A DNA stretch of 64,000 nt, taken from positions 281,886-345,885 of the forward strand of contig NZ_JAIVAT010000009.1 in NCBI RefSeq assembly GCF_020172085.1, read 5' to 3'. This document shows positions 48,895 to 57,118 of the stretch, in pieces; positions within the stretch are counted from its first letter, which is position 1, and the number at the start of each line of letters is the position of its first letter. The position numbers were made by a program, and so were the translations under genes. Origin of the DNA: Rossellomorea aquimaris (GTDB lineage: Bacteria; Bacillota; Bacilli; Bacillales; Bacillaceae_B). The notes below the pieces were generated by a model that worked only from the letters and a program-made list of their open reading frames with translations, did not search any database and was not told where the DNA came from.

Positions 48895-51306
48895 ATGGCT
48901 GATTTCCTGGTGATATCCATCAATATCATAATGAGCATCCTCTTATCGGCTAGCTGCAGCTATCTTTCACTGAAGGAAGCTTTTAAACGAAATGGTCAAA
49001 AGCAAGCGTTAAGAAAGAAGGAGCTTTTGCTTCCTTCATTTACTTATACGTTGTTTTATTGTCTGCTTCATGCTTCTGTGACGTTGATGGTTTCTTACGA
49101 GATCTTCATCCAGCGCTTTTTCTATTTCGCTCCGATTTTTTTAGTGATATGTTTTTTCAGTATTTATCTATCTCTTCGTCTGTTTGAGGACGTGAATACG
49201 GATAAAGTGAATTTCTTAAAAGGCGGGTTCATCTTTTCCCTGATCATGATGGCGGGAAACTTCGCCACGTATAGTGGATTGATCTATCCTCATATCGTTT
49301 TCAAACCCATGTATATCTGTTTAACGATTCTGATGACACTCGGTGTGACCTTTCCCTTTTTCCGGATGCTCTTACAGCTTAATAATCAGGAGAGCAGCTC
49401 CTATCAAGGAAAGCAGATTGCTTTTTGGAGCATTGTGATGGGTCTCGGGTTCTCCGGTATTACCTATCTGACGGCTTATTCCCTCCTTTCTCCTTTGAAA
49501 TATGGGTCGTATCTTTCCCTTGTGGAAAATAATCATATGATCCCCTTCATTATTGAAATGGCCATCCTTTTGATTCTTTGGTTCATCCCGGACCACTTAG
49601 CCAATGATTTGCATAAAAAGCAAATGAAGGAGATTTACGAGAAAGAGCAGGAATACAAATCATTATATGAGAATAATCTTTCTGCCATCTTCACCTATAA
49701 CCGGGATGCGGTCATTGTGGAAGCAAATGAACGGGCTGCAGACATGACAGGTTACTCTATAGATGAAATGGTGGGCAAGGGGTTCCGCAACTATGTAATG
49801 GAGAAAGATTTGGACCAGATTCAGAAGGCGTTTCAACAATCCTTGATCGGAAAACCTTCAAAATTCGAAATGGAGTTCCCTCACCGAAAAGGGCATATCA
49901 TGTCCATTCAAGTAATCGTAGTCCCCATTCATCTCGATGGAGAAGTGACGGGAGCACACGTACTTACGACGGATATTACGGAAGCAATTCGTGACAAGAA
50001 AAAAATTCAGTATCTCGCTTTTCATGATGAACTGACCGGATTACCGAACAGACGGCATTTTAATGAAGAGTTTGAGCAAAGGGTTCTGGAGGGGAATAAG
50101 CAGATGGCCATCCTTCTCCTCGACCTGAACCGATTTAAAATCGTCAATGACACATTGGGACACGGTTATGGAGATGAACTCATCTCCCGGGTAGGAAAAA
50201 GATGCGTGAGGGTATTGGGAACGAAGGGGTTCATTGCACGGATGAGTGGGGACGAGTTCATCGTCCTTATCCCGTCCATCAATAATAGGGGTGACGTCCA
50301 TAAGATGGCAGCAGCGATTCACGAAAGCCTGAAGACTCCTTTTGACATTGGCGGGCATGAAATTATGACAAGCACTTCCATGGGGATCTCCCTTTATCCC
50401 CATGATGGCCATGACCTTTCCACTCTTTTGAAAAAAGCGGATATCGCAATGTATACAATGAAAAAGAGTGAAGGAGCCTATCAGCTTCTCTTTTCCGATC
50501 AGCTTGAAGAGAAAGGGATCAATCCGATTGAACTGGAAGAAAACCTTAGAAAAGCGCTAATCAACGAAGAATTTGAGTTGTATTATCAGCCACAACTCTC
50601 TTTGACAACGAACAGAGTCGTCGGAGTCGAGGCATTGATCAGATGGAATCACCCGGTAAAAGGACTGATACCACCTGCGGATTTCATTCCCCTGGCAGAA
50701 GAAACGGGGTTGATCATTCCACTCGGGGAGCGAATTCTGATTGAAGCCTGCAAGCAGCTTACAGTTTGGAAGAATGAAGGCTATGAGTTCAAGATATCCA
50801 TCAATGTTTCATCCCGGCAGTTTCATGATGTCACTTTTGTGGAAATGGTGAGGAACGTGGTAACAACATACGATGTCCCTCCGTCCCTCATCGAGCTAGA
50901 GGTCACTGAAAGCACAACCATGCATCATGTCGAAGAAGCACTGGCAAAATTGAATGCCTTGCGGGAGATCGGCGTTTCTATCGCCATCGATGATTTCGGC
51001 ATTGAATACAGTTCGTTAAGCTATCTGCAGAAATTCTCGATTCAAACGTTGAAGATCGACAGAAGCTTCATTATGGGACTGAACGAACATGAATCCAATA
51101 AAGCGATCGTTTCAGCCATTCATGCCATGGCAAAACATTTGAAGCTAACCATAGTGGCTGAAGGTGTAGAGACCGAGTCCCAACTGGAGTGGCTGAAGGA
51201 AATAAAATGTGAGTATGCTCAAGGGTATTATTTCAGCAGGCCGGTACCTGCTGGGGAGCTGGAAGATTACATAAGTGGCAGAGAATCCGCTTCTGTCATG
51301 GGATAA
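48895..51306 (+). CDS. Membrane PAS-GGDEF-EAL protein (cyclic di-GMP turnover)
   Basis: An 803-residue signalling protein. Seven hydrophobic segments (about 1-235) form a membrane sensor with the topology of MHYT-containing proteins such as B. subtilis DgcW (YkoW), but the MHYT residues are missing. PAS about 250-365 (NRDAVIVEANERAADMTGYS). GGDEF about 375-535 with SGDEF at 451-455, a variant often still active, and no RxxD inhibitory site. EAL about 555-795 with EAL at 579-581, LEVTEST, AIDDFGIEYSSL and KIDRSFI, so the phosphodiesterase site looks intact. Net activity cannot be told. The ribosome binding site GGAGG is 5 bases before the ATG. It is monocistronic. Confidence 0.9.
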   Translation: MADFLVISINIIMSILLSASCSYLSLKEAFKRNGQKQALRKKELLLPSFTYTLFYCLLHASVTLMVSYEIFIQRFFYFAPIFLVICFFSIYLSLRLFEDVNTDKVNFLKGGFIFSLIMMAGNFATYSGLIYPHIVFKPMYICLTILMTLGVTFPFFRMLLQLNNQESSSYQGKQIAFWSIVMGLGFSGITYLTAYSLLSPLKYGSYLSLVENNHMIPFIIEMAILLILWFIPDHLANDLHKKQMKEIYEKEQEYKSLYENNLSAIFTYNRDAVIVEANERAADMTGYSIDEMVGKGFRNYVMEKDLDQIQKAFQQSLIGKPSKFEMEFPHRKGHIMSIQVIVVPIHLDGEVTGAHVLTTDITEAIRDKKKIQYLAFHDELTGLPNRRHFNEEFEQRVLEGNKQMAILLLDLNRFKIVNDTLGHGYGDELISRVGKRCVRVLGTKGFIARMSGDEFIVLIPSINNRGDVHKMAAAIHESLKTPFDIGGHEIMTSTSMGISLYPHDGHDLSTLLKKADIAMYTMKKSEGAYQLLFSDQLEEKGINPIELEENLRKALINEEFELYYQPQLSLTTNRVVGVEALIRWNHPVKGLIPPADFIPLAEETGLIIPLGERILIEACKQLTVWKNEGYEFKISINVSSRQFHDVTFVEMVRNVVTTYDVPPSLIELEVTESTTMHHVEEALAKLNALREIGVSIAIDDFGIEYSSLSYLQKFSIQTLKIDRSFIMGLNEHESNKAIVSAIHAMAKHLKLTIVAEGVETESQLEWLKEIKCEYAQGYYFSRPVPAGELEDYISGRESASVMG

Positions 51307-51354
51307 AGATGCTTACCAGATTTCTCTAACGTGGACCCTCTTCCACTATGCTAA

Positions 51355-51387
51355 AAAACACCTCATTCCAAATGAATGAGGTGTTTT
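51355..51387. terminator. Bidirectional terminator between the GGDEF-EAL and kinase genes
   Basis: AAAACACCTCATTC pairs with GAATGAGGTGTTTT (14 bp, 5-base loop). Confidence 0.9.
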
Positions 51388-51389
51388 CA

Positions 51390-52511
51390 TTACTGAGCTA
51401 CATTCGATTCCACAGGAATACCAATCGTAAAGGTCGTCCATTCCTCATTTGACTGACATAGTATTTCTCCACCATGTTTTTCAATCAGCTTCTTACAAAT
51501 ATAAAGACCGATTCCCGTTCCAAGGTCCTTAGTTGTATAAAAAGGTTCAAAAATGGCTCCGATGGTCTCTTCTTTAATCCGTGGTCCATTGTTCGAAATC
51601 TCCAGATTGGTCCGTCCCTCTCTTACCTTGCAGCACACATGGATCTGCCTATCTCCTTCCACTTCTTGAAGGGCATCAATGGAGTTCATAATCAAATTAA
51701 GAAATACCTGCCTTAACTCATCCCTGTTTCCAAGTACCCTGATGTCACCTTCACAGTTGAAATCAATGGATACATCCCCATCAAGCAGGCTCGGGTACAG
51801 GAACTCGATTGTCTCTTCCAAGTGCTCAGTCAGAATAATTTCTTCCCTCGTGCTATCGATTAAGTCTTTCCTCGATACATGGAGGAATTGAGAGATGCGA
51901 TAATTCAATTGTTCAAGTTCATGCTGCATGATATCCAAATAAGGAAGGTTGGGATGATCGTTCTGTAAGAGTTTGGTGAAACCGATGATGGACGTCAACG
52001 GGTTCCTGAATTCATGTACAAAGCTCGAGCTCATCTGGCCGAGGATCGTCAACCGTTCTTTATGAGTCTGGTCGATATACAGCTCTTTCTCCTGAAGCTG
52101 CTGCTCTTTGATTTCCGTATATTTTCGAACGGCAAGGTAAGAAAATCGATCAAACAGAGCATTAATATCTTCGAATATGGGCTGTAATTGCCGAAGCTCT
52201 ATGCCAGAATTGCTCACCCACTTAATAATGATACTCTTCCCTATGTTTACATTGTAAACAAACTCGCTAATATTCACGTTGGCATTGACTCGTTCCAAAG
52301 CCGTCTTGTGGGCAAGGATGGTGATCTCTTCTTCACTGAGGGGCTTCACAATCGCACGCTTCACCAATTGGAACATCTTCATGCCATTGTTCAACACTTC
52401 TTCTTTATAAATATCGTTTTCTGAAATCACGATTCTCTTAAGCCAATTATGTAAAAATTCATCCGAATGGTTTTCCAGGTATTGTATCAGCATGGTTGAA
52501 GCACTAGTCAT
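51390..52511 (-). CDS. Orphan sensor histidine kinase with HisK_N-like domain
   Basis: A soluble 373-residue kinase. The N-terminal about 140 helical residues (IQYLENHSDEFLHNWLKRIV and following) resemble the HisK_N / RsbR-N type sensor domain found in Bacillus phosphorelay kinases. HisKA: SSSFVHEFRNPLTSIIGFT with the phosphorylated His166. HATPase_c: LNLIMNSIDALQE (N box), ISNNGPRIKEET (G1), TTKDLGTGIGLYICKKLIEKHGG (F and G2). There is no response regulator gene beside it, so it may feed Spo0F and the sporulation phosphorelay, as KinA-E do; this is inference. GGTCCGTCCCTC (51609-51620) inside the gene matches the dispersed palindrome. Confidence 0.88.
   Translation of the reverse strand: MTSASTMLIQYLENHSDEFLHNWLKRIVISENDIYKEEVLNNGMKMFQLVKRAIVKPLSEEEITILAHKTALERVNANVNISEFVYNVNIGKSIIIKWVSNSGIELRQLQPIFEDINALFDRFSYLAVRKYTEIKEQQLQEKELYIDQTHKERLTILGQMSSSFVHEFRNPLTSIIGFTKLLQNDHPNLPYLDIMQHELEQLNYRISQFLHVSRKDLIDSTREEIILTEHLEETIEFLYPSLLDGDVSIDFNCEGDIRVLGNRDELRQVFLNLIMNSIDALQEVEGDRQIHVCCKVREGRTNLEISNNGPRIKEETIGAIFEPFYTTKDLGTGIGLYICKKLIEKHGGEILCQSNEEWTTFTIGIPVESNVAQ
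51609..51620 (-). repeat. GAGGGACGGACC motif inside the histidine kinase gene
   Basis: A 12-base match to the dispersed palindrome arm, encoding REGRT in the ATPase domain, where family proteins keep a loop of the same length. Confidence 0.5.
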
Positions 52512-52644
52512 TGATCGGCATTCCCTTCATTCCGGTTATTGTCGAAATATTCACTGATATTATCATAACAGAAATTAAAGAGAATTCGGTTACAATATTT
52601 AAAATGTCATGAAAACGTTCGTGGTTTATACCGTTCGAATGAGA

Positions 52645-52675
52645 AAAGAGCATGATTTGAATTCTCATGCTCTTT
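52645..52675 (-). terminator. Terminator of the murQ-murP-mupG operon
   Basis: AAAGAGCATGA pairs with TCATGCTCTTT (11 bp); the minus strand continues TTCTC. It lies 6 bases beyond the mupG stop. Confidence 0.85.
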
Positions 52676-52680
52676 CCACA

Positions 52681-53709
52681 CTATTCAATAAGGTCCGTCC
52701 CTCTTACGAGTTGAATCTTTTGACCTGGTTGAAGAGATTCTAATAGAGGAAAATCGGATTGACAGATCCTCCCCATCACATTGACAGCAGGATCACGATC
52801 CAGATCATGCCTGATAATCTGCATCTCTCCTCTGTACCGTCCATAGAAATCATTATCCCTGGTAATCGTGCCCCGTGGCCTTTCAACCGAATTATATGGA
52901 GGAATTGCATCATTCGTCCTTGTATCCAGCAATCGCAACACATCCCGCCCTGGATCAGGACGAAGCTGATACGCTCCTTCTATTTCCCCGCTACCATTGT
53001 AAGAAAGTTCGAAGACATCTTCCCGATCAAAGCGTTCGAGCTTTTGCAGGAGCTTGGTGGAACAACCGGGATCTCCAACAAACAAACCTTTCACGCCCCA
53101 CCGCTTCAATTGTACGGCACTCACATATGGACTTTGTTGACGGTGATCTTCCAAAGTGGGCAGCCCCAGATGCAGTGGCCCCCGCATTTTTTCATCTCCT
53201 GGGATAAACGCATACACGGGTATGCCTAACGAATCATAGAGGTTCTGCTGTTCGAGGAAATACGTTTCATCCAACCCCGTTCCCGGCTTTGGATAAAAAT
53301 TATGCCAGGCAATCATATTCCCCGTTTCCAGTCCACTTTCAATCCATTTCTGCAATTCTATTTCCCCCACCGTACTGGCATTGATAGCAATTCGAAACTT
53401 AAGGGACAACTCCAGCATTTCTTCCGTCGTAAATCCATCATCCAGCCTCAAGGAGGTGACGCCCAGTTCTTTCAGCTCTTCAAAACCACTGAGTCCAAGC
53501 ATGTCGGGTGTTTTCTTCGATACATCCGCGAACACCTCAAACCCTTCCTTTTTAAATAGGGATAAGAGATTTCCGACGCGTTCAGAAGTCACATCCGATT
53601 CTTCCGGTATATGAAGAGAGGTAAAGGCAAGCTTGATACCCGATGAAGAAGCTCGAAGAATCCGCTCTTCAGCATCTTCATCAGACAGATAAACGGAGAT
53701 CCCGATCAT
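52681..53709 (-). CDS. mupG: 6-phospho-N-acetylmuramidase MupG (DUF871)
   Basis: MupG cleaves MurNAc-6-phosphate-GlcNAc disaccharide taken up by MurP. The 342-residue protein has the barrel starts ISVYLSDEDAEERILRAS, LRLDDGFTTEEM, INASTVGEIELQKW, AWHNFYPKPGTGLDETYF and VKGLFVGDPGC, followed by a C-terminal beta domain ending VMGRICQSDFPLLE. ATGA overlap with murP. The last residues LVRGTDLIE are encoded by a copy of the GAGGGACGGACCT repeat, so the tail seems to be repeat-derived. Confidence 0.92.
   Translation of the reverse strand: MIGISVYLSDEDAEERILRASSSGIKLAFTSLHIPEESDVTSERVGNLLSLFKKEGFEVFADVSKKTPDMLGLSGFEELKELGVTSLRLDDGFTTEEMLELSLKFRIAINASTVGEIELQKWIESGLETGNMIAWHNFYPKPGTGLDETYFLEQQNLYDSLGIPVYAFIPGDEKMRGPLHLGLPTLEDHRQQSPYVSAVQLKRWGVKGLFVGDPGCSTKLLQKLERFDREDVFELSYNGSGEIEGAYQLRPDPGRDVLRLLDTRTNDAIPPYNSVERPRGTITRDNDFYGRYRGEMQIIRHDLDRDPAVNVMGRICQSDFPLLESLQPGQKIQLVRGTDLIE
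52691..52703 (-). repeat. GAGGGACGGACCT motif at the 3' end of mupG
   Basis: AGGTCCGTCCCTC on the plus strand; it encodes the RGTDL part of the mupG C-terminus, 7 bases from the stop codon. Confidence 0.65.
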
Positions 53710-55070
53710 TCAAATTCACTCGCCATTTCATCCTTGAACCCGAACAGATACGTTAAAGCGAAACCTGCTGCATAGGCAATCAATAGTCCAAGAGTATAGT
53801 AGAGGATTTCTCCGGCGTTAACTAAGAAAATCAAAGGAAGTCCCGATACCCCTATCGCGAAGGTTGCGACATCGAAGTAAGCCTGGAATGCCCCACCGAA
53901 CCCCGCTCCTAAACACGCTGTCAAAAACGGTCGCCCTAAAGGCAGAGTCACACCAAAGATCAAAGGCTCACCAATACCGAGCATCCCGGCAGGAAGCGCC
54001 CCGCCGATCGCTCTCTTCAGCTTCTTCCTTTTCGTTTTCATGAAGATGGCAAACGCCGCTCCAACCTGACCTGCTCCACCCATGGCAAGGATTGGCAAGA
54101 GGGGATCGTCACCGATCGTATTGATCAATTCCAAATGGACTGGCGTCAACCCTTGATGCAGTCCCGTCACCACGAGTGGTAGGAAGGTGGCACCAAGAAC
54201 GAATCCGGCAACAATGCCTCCCATATCAATAAGTGAAAGTAGACCATTGGTAATCAAATCTGAAATAAAACCGCCGACCGGCATAAATACGGTGTACGTC
54301 AATAAACCTGTAACAAGTAGCGCTATCGTAGACGTCACAATGATATCGACCGCCTGCGGGATGACCTTTCGAACATTTTTTTCAACAAAAGCCATGAAAA
54401 TGGCGGCAATCAAGACTCCGATCAACCCGCCCCGCCCTGGAAGAAGATTCTCCCCAAACAGCGTTACGTCACCGATCGCCGGATTGATGATCAAGATACC
54501 CGCCAAACCACCGAGTGCCGCCGATCCACCGAATTCCTTCGCCGCATTCATCCCGACAAGGATACCAAGGTAACCGAATAATCCGCTACCGATGATGGAA
54601 AGCATCATGACAAGCTGTGATTCACCGTTCAGCCAACCAGCCTGTACGAAGAACTTCGTGAACCCTGTAATCAAACCGGATGCAATCAGCGCAGGAATCA
54701 GGGGAATGAAGATATTCGCAACGCGACGCAGGAGAAGCTTGAACGGTGTCGCATTCTTCTTCTTAAGATCAGCCTTTTGGTCTGCTGCCCTTGCCTTTAA
54801 GTCAAGCTCTCCTTTCTTGTCCGCAACCAGCTTCCCGAATTCTTCCGTCACTTTATTGACCTTCCCGGGTCCAAGGATGACCTGATACGTTTCATCCTCC
54901 ACACATCCGAGCACACCTTCGATTTTCTTGATTTCTGCTTTCTCTATGAGCTCTTCGTTATATACCTTTACTCTTAATCTCGTCATGCAATGTTCATAGC
55001 TTGCGATATTATCAGCACCGCCAAACCGTTCCAATAGGACTCCAGCCAGTTCTTTGTTTGTCAATTTCAC
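53706..55070 (-). CDS. murP: PTS MurNAc-specific EIIBC
   Basis: Imports and phosphorylates N-acetylmuramic acid (or the MurNAc-GlcNAc disaccharide). IIB domain about 1-85 with the phosphocysteine in YEHCMTRLRVKV; IIC from about 105 with GEPLIFGVTLPLGRPF near the end and about ten helices. 454 residues, normal for MurP/TreP-like glucose-family permeases without EIIA, which must come from another protein. The annotated GTG at 55070 is uncertain: a TTG at 55064 has a better spaced AGGGGA. The murQ context gives the substrate. Confidence 0.9.
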   Translation of the reverse strand: MKLTNKELAGVLLERFGGADNIASYEHCMTRLRVKVYNEELIEKAEIKKIEGVLGCVEDETYQVILGPGKVNKVTEEFGKLVADKKGELDLKARAADQKADLKKKNATPFKLLLRRVANIFIPLIPALIASGLITGFTKFFVQAGWLNGESQLVMMLSIIGSGLFGYLGILVGMNAAKEFGGSAALGGLAGILIINPAIGDVTLFGENLLPGRGGLIGVLIAAIFMAFVEKNVRKVIPQAVDIIVTSTIALLVTGLLTYTVFMPVGGFISDLITNGLLSLIDMGGIVAGFVLGATFLPLVVTGLHQGLTPVHLELINTIGDDPLLPILAMGGAGQVGAAFAIFMKTKRKKLKRAIGGALPAGMLGIGEPLIFGVTLPLGRPFLTACLGAGFGGAFQAYFDVATFAIGVSGLPLIFLVNAGEILYYTLGLLIAYAAGFALTYLFGFKDEMASEFE

Positions 55071-55148
55071 CTTCCCCTTTCATTTCTTGATTGTCCCTCC
55101 GCTCTATCTCTATGAATGCGAGTGGACGGGTACCCCTATACGAATAGA

Positions 55149-56051
55149 CTATTTTTCAATGGCCAGCCGGACATATCCGTTCGCATCTTCCAACCTGCTC
55201 TTCGCTTCCTCATATCCGCAGCCAAGAATGATCATCACAATCGAGGGTTTCACTTCGTTATTCGCCTTCTTCAACGTCGCTGTTGCCGTATCTTTATCTG
55301 CTCCCGTGATGCTTTCGATGATCCCGATCGCCCGCTGTTCAAGCTTGTAGTTGCTGATGTTCACATCCACCATCAGGTTTCCATATGCCTTTCCGAGCTT
55401 GATCATGGCTGCTGTCGAGATCATGTTCAGAACCATTTTCTGCGCCGTACCTGCTTTTAACCGGGTGGATCCCGTCAATGCTTCTGGTCCTGCATCGACT
55501 TCAATCGCATGTTCTGCTTCAGCAGAGATTTTGGACCCCGTATTACAAGATAGAGCCACCGTTGTCGCCCCTAACCCCCTTGCATATTTCAGTCCGCCGA
55601 TCACATATGGGGTACGGCCGCTCGCAGCAATGCCGACTACCGTGTCCGCTTTCGTCAATCCGATTTCCTTCAAGTCAGATACACCGAGCCCCTCGTCATC
55701 CTCGGCTCCTTCAACCGCCTTTACAAATGCCTTTTCTCCACCCGCGATCAAACCGACTACCACGTCACTGTCCACACTGAACGTCGGTGGACATTCCACG
55801 GCATCCAGGACACCAAGCCTCCCGCTCGTACCTGCCCCCATATAAATCAGCCTTCCACCTTGAGAAATAGACGTCACGACCTTGTCGACCACTTCTTCTA
55901 TTTGTGGAATCACCAGCTTAACAGCCGAAGCCACCTTCTGATCTTCCTCATTCATCATTCGAAGAATCTCACCGGTACCCGCCGTATCGATTCCCAGCGT
56001 ATTCCGGTTCACTTTCTCTGTTGATAATTCGAAAACATTATCCTCTTTCAC
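55149..56051 (-). CDS. murQ: N-acetylmuramic acid 6-phosphate etherase
   Basis: Removes the lactyl ether from MurNAc-6-phosphate to give GlcNAc-6-phosphate in the cytosol. 300 residues. SIS fold with YMGAGTSGRLGVLDAVECPPTF (substrate loop and catalytic Glu), GIAASGRTPYVIGGLKYA, CNTGSKIS, ALTGSTRLKAGTAQKMVLNM and a C-terminal dimerisation part. The GTG start has GGAGG 8 bases upstream. It is first in the operon; B. subtilis places murR next to it, which is absent here. A cre site overlaps the leader. Confidence 0.95.
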   Translation of the reverse strand: MKEDNVFELSTEKVNRNTLGIDTAGTGEILRMMNEEDQKVASAVKLVIPQIEEVVDKVVTSISQGGRLIYMGAGTSGRLGVLDAVECPPTFSVDSDVVVGLIAGGEKAFVKAVEGAEDDEGLGVSDLKEIGLTKADTVVGIAASGRTPYVIGGLKYARGLGATTVALSCNTGSKISAEAEHAIEVDAGPEALTGSTRLKAGTAQKMVLNMISTAAMIKLGKAYGNLMVDVNISNYKLEQRAIGIIESITGADKDTATATLKKANNEVKPSIVMIILGCGYEEAKSRLEDANGYVRLAIEK

Positions 56052-56072
56052 ACGTCATTCCTCCCACAAAGT

Positions 56073-56086
56073 TGTATGCGTTTTCA
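56073..56086 (-). promoter_or_regulatory. cre (CcpA) site upstream of murQ
   Basis: TGTATGCGTTTTCA matches TGWAANCGNTNWCA except for one base and lies 22 bases before the murQ start. Catabolite repression of MurNAc use is likely. In the absence of murR it may be the main control visible. Confidence 0.6.
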
Positions 56087-56267
56087 TTAACTCTATTATA
56101 CTCACGTTTAAAATATTATTTCAATTGAATTTTATATTATATGAAATTTAATTTTAGATTAGACCTATGTTTTATGTGGGAATAAAGGAGGATTTTACTA
56201 GAAATGTAGAACAACCACAAATAGGAGTTGGAACAAGTTTCCTACTTCTGTTTTGGTTATTTTTTTA

Positions 56268-56280
56268 GAGGTTCGTCCCT
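56268..56280. repeat. GAGGTTCGTCCCT motif at the comK 3' end
   Basis: A one-mismatch copy of the dispersed GAGGTCCGTCCCT half palindrome, touching the comK stop codon. Confidence 0.55.
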
Positions 56281-56840
56281 CAGTGATGCGCGCCGAATCC
56301 GTCCGGGTTGGGAAGGTTTGATTGAAAGCCCGGGAGATAAAGTTCGGTTTCGTTCCGGTTCAGGGATGAGATTGTCGGGATGGTGGAGAAATGGGTCATG
56401 GTGACAGCCGCCCGCTCCCGCTGTTTCATGATGACGCTCTCGGAGCAATTGATGGCAAGCTTCTCTCCGTTGGTAAAATGAACATAGGTTTTTCCTTCTG
56501 AGGTGGAGGTCGATTCAATATGCTGACAGAACAGCCAGATGCAGTCATAATCGGTTGGGGCCTTGGTGGGTATCGCATAAATGTACTGCTGCGGGCAAAT
56601 CATAAGAGGTGTCTTTCTAGGGTAGCGGAATGCGTGCCGGACGGCTTTGATCCTGCCATCATACGTCGACCTGTACGTAAGACACGATTCATCCAGTATG
56701 TCCATTGCCGATTTCTTACTCGACGTCTTCGTCCTTCCAAAATCATGGACGACTGTTTGATGAATCCCATCATAAGCAGGACTGATCGCCGTCGTCAATC
56801 GAGTAACCATCTCTTTTAAACCTTTCAAACCCAACACCAT
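56280..56840 (-). CDS. comK: ComK-family competence transcription factor
   Basis: ComK activates DNA uptake genes by binding paired AT boxes in promoters. The 186-residue product shows the family core SCLTYRSTYDGRIKAVRHAFR, RKTPLMICPQQYIYAIPT (an MI-x-P hydrophobic patch) and PTDYDCIWLFCQHIE; B. subtilis ComK has 192 residues. The C-terminal tail (FSTIPTISSLNRNETELYLPGF) is variable, and in B. subtilis this region is the MecA/Clp degradation handle. AAGGA precedes ATG 56840; ATG 56807 is an alternative. No comS-like gene is seen nearby. Competence in this organism is a possibility, not shown. Confidence 0.88.
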   Translation of the reverse strand: MVLGLKGLKEMVTRLTTAISPAYDGIHQTVVHDFGRTKTSSKKSAMDILDESCLTYRSTYDGRIKAVRHAFRYPRKTPLMICPQQYIYAIPTKAPTDYDCIWLFCQHIESTSTSEGKTYVHFTNGEKLAINCSESVIMKQRERAAVTMTHFSTIPTISSLNRNETELYLPGFQSNLPNPDGFGAHH

Positions 56841-57063
56841 CCTTTTTCCTTTTTATATAAGCCTCTATTATCTGATTTTTTGAAGAAATGAGACTTTATT
56901 ACTATTATATACCATTTCCAGAATATTTCCATTTATATTTGTGTTTTTTGAGAAAAACCTCATAATTTGAGGAAATGGATTATTTCCTGGGAGATAGTGT
57001 CGAAGAAAACGGATGAAGGATAGAGGATGTTTCTTGTGCGAAGAGGGGACATGATATTTGTAA
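56841..57063 (-). promoter_or_regulatory. comK promoter region
   Basis: On the minus strand TATAAT lies at 56904-56909 with TGGAAA 17 bases upstream. A- and T-runs further upstream (AAATTATGAGG then TTTTTC, and CAAAAAAC) could include ComK boxes (AAAAN5TTTT) for autoregulation, but none fits exactly. Confidence 0.45.
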
Positions 57064-57105
57064 AGAAACCTCTATAATATGGATGTCCATATTATAGAGG
57101 TTTCT
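57064..57105 (-). terminator. Terminator of the subtilase gene
   Basis: A 20 bp perfect stem (57064-57083 with 57086-57105) and a 2-base loop, 13 bases after the stop. Unusually long and AT-rich, containing ATAATAT. Confidence 0.8.
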
Positions 57106-57118
57106 ATGTGGTATTGTT

